Source: Hungatella sp. UBA4396 (GTDB lineage: Bacteria; Bacillota; Clostridia; Lachnospirales; Lachnospiraceae). From it: a stretch of 64,000 nt of DNA. Below are positions 59,908 to 64,000 of this stretch, piece after piece. The first letter of the stretch is position 1; each line of letters begins with the position of its first letter. Made by a program: the position numbers and the translations under genes. The notes under the pieces are model-generated. The model ran no database searches, was not told where the DNA came from, and was given only the letters and a program-made list of their open reading frames with translations. The stretch covers positions 38,990 to 102,989 of the forward strand of contig DGRE01000008.1 of assembly GCA_002389905.1 (NCBI GenBank), given 5' to 3'.

Positions 59908-60726
59908 CTATTCCAGATAAAGTTCCTTTAACCTCTCAATCTCTTCCTCTGTCACGCCCAACTCTTCCTTTGCATACTCTGTAATGCCGCCGTAAACCTG
60001 TTCAATTTCCTGTATGGAAGCTTCAATAAAGTCCTGCTTGGTATCAATAAAAGAATAAAGGTAATCCAGAACCATCTGATCTGAGGTGTAGGTTTTATAA
60101 ATCTCCATCTTTTCGGCATTTCTCTCCAGCCGGTTCATACCGGTGAGCATATAATCCTCAAGCAGGGCCTCCCGCTCCACCCCTAAGATTCCCAGAAGAA
60201 GCATGGTTCCAAATCCGGTCCTGTCCTTGCCTCCCCTGCAATGCTGCACAACGGCTGCTGCCTCCGGCCGGGCAACCACATGAATCATGGTTCCAAATGC
60301 CTTCTTTGACTCTTCCTTGTGAATGAAGTTCCGGTACTGCTCCAGCACAATTCCATCTCGTCCTGTCAGCAGGCCTTTTTCCTTCTGCTCCGTGACCTTC
60401 TTCACAAGGTTTTCGTCTTCCTTGTCCTTGCTGGAGGAAAACTGGGCCGCCAGCTCCGCCGCATGGGCGTCCGGGTCAAGCTGATACGTCTTTATCCTCT
60501 CGTCAAACTGAGGATTAGGGTATTTTTCAATCTCATTCTCACTTCTGTAATCAATTATAGTATGGATACCCAGACTTTTCAACTGCTCCAGTCCCTGCTC
60601 ATCGGCATTAAAAATATGATCTGAACGGTATAGCTTTCCCCACTTTACTGTTTTTCCGTCATAGGTGGGATAACCTCCCATATCCCGGAAATTATTCATT
60701 CCTGAAATCGGTATGTTCCGCTGCAT
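59908..60726 (-). CDS. Tyrosine/dual-specificity phosphatase-like protein
   Basis: A 272-residue protein with SGMNNFRDMGGYPTYDGKTVKWGKLYRSDH at the N-terminus, typical of the bacterial tyrosine-phosphatase (PTPLP) family, and the active site HCRGGKDRTGFGT, which is the C-x5-R loop with general-acid Asp earlier. It should act on phosphotyrosine or phosphoinositide-like esters; the physiological target is unknown. The start at 60726 has GAGGGGAG just upstream; the longer frame lacks a better site. It sits inside the PTS operon between the IID gene and the regulator gene. Confidence 0.85.
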   Translation of the reverse strand: MQRNIPISGMNNFRDMGGYPTYDGKTVKWGKLYRSDHIFNADEQGLEQLKSLGIHTIIDYRSENEIEKYPNPQFDERIKTYQLDPDAHAAELAAQFSSSKDKEDENLVKKVTEQKEKGLLTGRDGIVLEQYRNFIHKEESKKAFGTMIHVVARPEAAAVVQHCRGGKDRTGFGTMLLLGILGVEREALLEDYMLTGMNRLERNAEKMEIYKTYTSDQMVLDYLYSFIDTKQDFIEASIQEIEQVYGGITEYAKEELGVTEEEIERLKELYLE

Positions 60727-60768
60727 TTTACTCCCCTCATCTTTCCCATACTTCTGCACCCATATGTA

Positions 60769-61578
60769 TTAACCGATAATTGATAATCCGTAAAGCAGAA
60801 TGGAGATCACCATAATAGACATGATCAGCATCGCCGCATGCTTACCGCTGGTTCTCTTTAAAATGCGGTAAACAGTAACAGTGACAAGCAGGCTGAACAA
60901 TCCGGGCATGATCTTATCAAACATTTCCTGAAGCTGAATGACATTTTCCCCGGCTCCCAGTTCCATAACAAACTTCACCTTGACAACCGAGGCGATCAGG
61001 GCTCCGATTACCATAAGTCCCACCACATTGGCGATGTTTGCCATTCGCTGCAGCGAATTGGTGCCGGAACCGCTGACCATCTCAAATCCCTTTTGATAAC
61101 CCCAATGGATTCCATAATATTTTGTAGCCACATTCACAATATTGTATAAAAGGAACATCAGAATAGGGCCGATTACGCTTCCATTCAGCGCCAGGGCCGC
61201 ACCGATGCTGCCGCAAATGGGAAGCCAGGTAAATTTCAGCACACTGTCACCGATTCCGGCCAAAGGTCCCATAAGGCCGGTCTTAATGGCAACTACCGTA
61301 TCCTTTTCTTCTTCTGTGGTGCTCTCCTCCACAGCCGCAGTCACTCCCAGGATCAGAGCATCTGAGTTTACATGGCTGTTGAAAAACTTTAAATGCCTGT
61401 TCATGGCCTCTACCCGCTCCTCTTTGGGCTTATTGTGATAAAGGCGTTTTAAAATGGGCGCAAAGCTTGTAAGAAAGCCGATTGCCTGCATGGATTCAAA
61501 GTTGTTGGTCAGATTTAAAAACTGCATATTAAAAAGCACTTTGTACAAATCGGATTTTTGAATTTTATTATCTTCCAT
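60769..61578 (-). CDS. PTS mannose/fructose/sorbose-family IID component
   Basis: A 269-residue membrane subunit with the IID signature: LYKVLFNMQFLNLTNNFESMQAIGFLTSFAPIL in order near the N-terminus, ANMNRHLKFFNSH-type segment, GLMGPLAGIGDSVLKFTWLP and GYQKGFEMVSGSG. With IIC it forms the sugar channel. The start codon at 61578 abuts the IIC stop. The exact sugar cannot be read from the sequence. Confidence 0.9.
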   Translation of the reverse strand: MEDNKIQKSDLYKVLFNMQFLNLTNNFESMQAIGFLTSFAPILKRLYHNKPKEERVEAMNRHLKFFNSHVNSDALILGVTAAVEESTTEEEKDTVVAIKTGLMGPLAGIGDSVLKFTWLPICGSIGAALALNGSVIGPILMFLLYNIVNVATKYYGIHWGYQKGFEMVSGSGTNSLQRMANIANVVGLMVIGALIASVVKVKFVMELGAGENVIQLQEMFDKIMPGLFSLLVTVTVYRILKRTSGKHAAMLIMSIMVISILLYGLSIIG

Positions 61579-62312
61579 TATAGATCATATCCCCCTTCTT
61601 CGGTGTTATCTGGTCCCGGAGCCGCTGCTGCCGCTGCCTTGGAGGCTTCCTTAGCCTGGGCAGCCATATCATAAAGAATTGCCATAGGCAGAGAAATCAG
61701 GGTAATTGCCAGTACGGATAATCCCAGATAAACAGCCAGGGCAAATCCGCAGATCAAAAATGCCCAAAGCTCTGCTTTTTTTATCATCATCTGCATCAGC
61801 AGGCCGATTCCCACTGCAGGAATGATCTTTCCTGCCGCATTTAATCCGTTTACCACCACTTCCGGCAGGGCATTGACCACCTGGTCAATGACTGCTGCTC
61901 CCAAAAAGATTGCTAAAAATGTGGGAACCGCACGGATCAGGAATACAATCACCATGGGAAGGTAATTGATGCGGAATAATTTGTCAAAATCACCCTCTTC
62001 CGCCATGCCCTTTGCAATAGGATTTAAAGCAATAATACCGGACTTGTACAAAACCAAAAGCTGCTGGGCCAGTAAAGAAGTTGGTACTGCCAGCGCCACT
62101 GCCGTAGCCACTCCGCCTGAAGAGATTCCAAGGGCGGTTCCGATAGCTGTTCCGGTTATCATATCAGGAGCAGAGTAAGCTCCTACGTTTCCAATTCCCA
62201 TCCACATAACTTCCAGGGTTGCGCCGATCATAAGTCCAGTGGTTAAGTCGCCCATAATCAGGCCCACCACAGTGGCGATCAACAATGGCCTTCTTATCAT
62301 TTGCGTTGCCAT
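61578..62312 (-). CDS. PTS mannose-family IIC component, short N-terminus
   Basis: A 244-residue permease subunit with MIRRPLLIATVVGLIMGDLTTGLMIGATLEVMWMGIGNVGAYSAPDMITGTAIG in order, the standard second to fourth segments of EIIC. Homologues carry about 20-25 residues more at the N-terminus, including the first helix; here the EIIB stop lies only 21 bp upstream in the same frame, so no longer form exists. The only ribosome site, GGGAG, is 13 nt from the ATG. The Ala-rich C-terminal tail is unusual but harmless. Confidence 0.82.
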   Translation of the reverse strand: MATQMIRRPLLIATVVGLIMGDLTTGLMIGATLEVMWMGIGNVGAYSAPDMITGTAIGTALGISSGGVATAVALAVPTSLLAQQLLVLYKSGIIALNPIAKGMAEEGDFDKLFRINYLPMVIVFLIRAVPTFLAIFLGAAVIDQVVNALPEVVVNGLNAAGKIIPAVGIGLLMQMMIKKAELWAFLICGFALAVYLGLSVLAITLISLPMAILYDMAAQAKEASKAAAAAAPGPDNTEEGGYDL

Positions 62313-62333
62313 ATCATCAATGCTACTCCCATA

Positions 62334-62801
62334 TTAGATTACCCCCTCTAAGTCAATCTTTTCATCATTGGGTACCATCTGGATCTCGATTTTCATTCCG
62401 GACTCCAGCATTTCCTTAAATGCCGCCCGCTCCTCAGGAGTCACGGAAAGGGTTTTCGTAAGCTGCTCCCTTCCTTCCTGATAGCGCATGCCTCCGATGT
62501 TCAGCTCCTTAATTTCCACGCCATTCTTTACCAGCTCATTTACATCAATGCTGGTCGTAAACAGCAGCATGGTTCTTCTCTTAATGGGGTTAGTCTTTGT
62601 AATATCCGCAAACTGCTTTACCCCAAAGGCGTGTACCTTGATTCCCTGAGGAGCCGCCATGGTCAGGATGTTTTTCTGTATGGCATCCCCTGCAACTTTA
62701 TCATTTACAACAATAATCTGTTCCACCTGATACTTATTGACCCATGTTGTTACCACCTGTCCATGGATCAGGCGGTCATCAATTCTACAAAAGCAGATCA
62801 T
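62334..62801 (-). CDS. PTS mannose-family IIB component
   Basis: A 155-residue cytoplasmic phosphotransferase subunit: CRIDDRLIHGQVVTTW at the N-terminus has the phosphorylated His (H13), followed by ILTMAAPQGIKVHAFGVKQFADI and the closing NIGGMRYQEGREQLTKTLSVTPEERAAFKEML, all typical. It passes phosphate from IIA to the incoming sugar. Its start overlaps the IIA gene by 17 bp. Confidence 0.92.
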   Translation of the reverse strand: MICFCRIDDRLIHGQVVTTWVNKYQVEQIIVVNDKVAGDAIQKNILTMAAPQGIKVHAFGVKQFADITKTNPIKRRTMLLFTTSIDVNELVKNGVEIKELNIGGMRYQEGREQLTKTLSVTPEERAAFKEMLESGMKIEIQMVPNDEKIDLEGVI

Positions 62802-63216
62802 CTTCCTCTTCCTCCTTTAACTTGTCGTTGGTAAACAGTGACATTCCATTGCTGTAAGCATGTTCGATCACTCCCCTTATTTCTGAGAAGTCTCTTCCCC
62901 TGTTTAATGAAAATTCCAGGAGTACCGGCAGATTAAAACCGGAGCACAGAATAACATTTTCCCTGCCTAACAGGTTGCCTGCCAGATTCATGGGCGTTCC
63001 TCCCACAATATCCGCAAACACCACCAGCCCCTTTGACTTATCCAGCTTGTCCACCTTTTCAAAAAGCTCCGCTTTTAAGGCGTCCACGTTGTCCACAAGC
63101 TGAATTGCCATTGTATCGTAGTTATTCTGCTTTCCGATAACCAGTTCCAGGCTTTCCATAGCCGCCTTTGCAAAAAGGCCATGGCTCATGACCATTAGTG
63201 CAATTTCACCATTCAT
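62785..63216 (-). CDS. PTS mannose-family IIA component
   Basis: A 143-residue cytoplasmic subunit of the EIIA-Man fold: LMVMSHGLFAKAAMESLELVIG with the active His (H12), FADIVGGTPMNLAGNLL and a closing GMSLFTNDKL. It receives phosphate from HPr. It is the first gene of the operon (IIA-IIB-IIC-IID-phosphatase-regulator), and AAGGAG lies before the ATG. Confidence 0.92.
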   Translation of the reverse strand: MNGEIALMVMSHGLFAKAAMESLELVIGKQNNYDTMAIQLVDNVDALKAELFEKVDKLDKSKGLVVFADIVGGTPMNLAGNLLGRENVILCSGFNLPVLLEFSLNRGRDFSEIRGVIEHAYSNGMSLFTNDKLKEEEEDDLLL

Positions 63217-63685
63217 ATTCCTTCTCCTTTCCCCGTTGAATCATTGATAAATTGTTCTATATAAGGATTCTATCTGTTTTTTCCTTTAACCTCCAGTTTT
63301 TATTTTTCACCCTTATTGGTGAATCGGAAAGCAGGAAGAATTCCTATTGAAAAGAATCCGATAAATAATTCTCTCAATAAAGAAGTCATATATTTCCATA
63401 ACTACAAATTACTACACACGATTGGTTGTTAATAATCAAATAATAAAAGTTCTCTATTTCTACCATCAAGAAACATTTGCAACAAACTCCCAGTTACCAA
63501 TCCATTTTTGTGTTGAACAATTATATTGCCTCCGATAGAGTTTCCATTGCACACTGAATAATTAAGCACCAATTTTAAAAAGGCAATTTGCTATTTAATT
63601 TTCTTTAAGATATACTTATATTATTAAATACCTTTACCTAAAACAGTTAATGATGGAAAAAACATAAAATGTAGATGGTGATATT
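63217..63685. other. AT-rich region upstream of the PTS operon
   Basis: About 470 bp of AT-rich DNA with no gene. It holds a palindrome TTCACC-CTTATT-GGTGAA (63306-63323) that may be an operator for the PTS operon. No sigma-54 promoter (TGGCAC..TTGC) was found, in line with the lack of a LevR-type activator. Confidence 0.4.
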
Positions 63686-63931
63686 ATGAATAATAGATGT
63701 AAAAAGAAAAGGTACGAAAAAATATTTATAAATGTAAATCAGAGAAGATTAGATACTTTTAGTACCTTATTTAGTTTCCTCGTTGTTTGGAAAATGTATT
63801 GGTGGGTGTTTGATTTAATTTCTCCACAGGATACTATAATAGATATTATTGCCATATTGGGCATTATCATTATTATTATCCCATGTAGTGTGATCCTTAA
63901 ATCAATAATACTTAACTTTTTGAAAAAATAA
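63686..63931 (+). CDS. Small membrane protein of unknown function
   Basis: An 81-residue basic protein with two hydrophobic segments (about residues 28-46 and 53-74; LVVWKMYWWVFDLI and DIIAILGIIIIIIPCSVIL). The ribosome site GGTGA is weak, and the DNA is very AT-rich compared with the PTS genes. No family is recognised and no partner gene is visible, because the window ends 70 bp later. Confidence 0.45.
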   Translation: MNNRCKKKRYEKIFINVNQRRLDTFSTLFSFLVVWKMYWWVFDLISPQDTIIDIIAILGIIIIIIPCSVILKSIILNFLKK

Positions 63932-64000
63932 AAACTTTCTGCTTCTATTTATTCTATATTTTCTAACTTTACGCCAACCAAAATAGGGTAGAGAAATAAT

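Noticed and set aside
63217..63330. Sigma-54 promoter for the mannose-family PTS operon
   Set aside because: No TGGCAC-N5-TTGC match was found, and the operon's regulator has no AAA+ domain.

Overview
The window looks like the chromosome of a strictly anaerobic, spore-forming, sugar-fermenting clostridium of the Lachnospiraceae type (Lacrimispora/Hungatella/Enterocloster-like). The grounds are three [FeFe]-hydrogenase-family proteins, CotF-type spore coat proteins, a Csp-like subtilase, strong GGAGG ribosome sites, mid-GC genes with AT-rich intergenic DNA, and tRNA genes without an encoded CCA. The genus is an inference. No CRISPR array, insertion sequence, phage or rRNA gene was seen.

Region 1 (1-5204) holds a Sir2-like fragment, a DUF4430 protein, a C39-like protein, a diguanylate cyclase, an XRE regulator, a polysaccharide deacetylase and a PHP phosphoesterase. 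Region 2 (4497-13017) is a hydrogen-metabolism island. A leftward operon (DRTGG, RsbW-like ATPase, HydS-like hydrogenase homologue, DRTGG, PHP) faces a rightward operon for the electron-bifurcating hydrogenase HydC-HydB-HydA, with an extra ATPase and a small ferredoxin between subunits. A second hydrogenase sensor module (Trx-like ferredoxin, HydS with PAS, SpoIIE-type phosphatase) lies at 17390-20546 behind a Rex-like operator. Between them is an AT-rich accessory patch (13.2-16.3 kb) with two lipoproteins and a secreted protein, then BlaI with a stunted partner and a spore coat pair.

Region 3 (20.6-27.8 kb) has adenine deaminase and purine nucleoside phosphorylase, an NMT1/SsuA-type ABC transporter, a PsbP-like lipoprotein, and seven tRNA genes (Pro, Gly, Arg, His, Gln, Lys, Leu) behind a consensus promoter.

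Region 4 (27.9-39.0 kb) is the most striking metabolic unit. It is a leftward cluster that reads as a transaldolase-type sulfoquinovose (sulfo-TAL) pathway: SF transaldolase, a YihU-like reductase, DUF4867, a TctABC tripartite transporter, a GH31 sulfoquinovosidase with the sulfonate-binding residues of YihQ, a TauE/SafE exporter, a fucose-isomerase-like SQ isomerase and a ROK regulator. The promoter has a palindrome sitting on its -10 box. The expected chemistry is SQ-glycoside to SQ to sulfofructose, then fructose-6-phosphate plus sulfolactaldehyde, which is reduced to dihydroxypropanesulfonate and exported.

Region 5 (39.2-52.6 kb) has a small charged protein, a Csp-like subtilase whose catalytic Ser is Gly, and a pectin/rhamnogalacturonan-fragment locus (ABC importer, YesM/YesN two-component system, GH105, AbrB-type membrane protein, AraC regulator, GH4 alpha-galacturonidase-like enzyme). 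Region 6 (52.7-57.6 kb) is housekeeping (two YfcE-type phosphoesterases, RdgB, THUMP methyltransferase, rhodanese) plus a C1-family protease and an Asn/Gln-rich repeat protein. Region 7 (57.7-63.2 kb) has a candidate small RNA with C-rich motifs, then a mannose-family PTS operon carrying a tyrosine-phosphatase-like gene and a PRD-type regulator. The last 0.8 kb is AT-rich with one small membrane protein.
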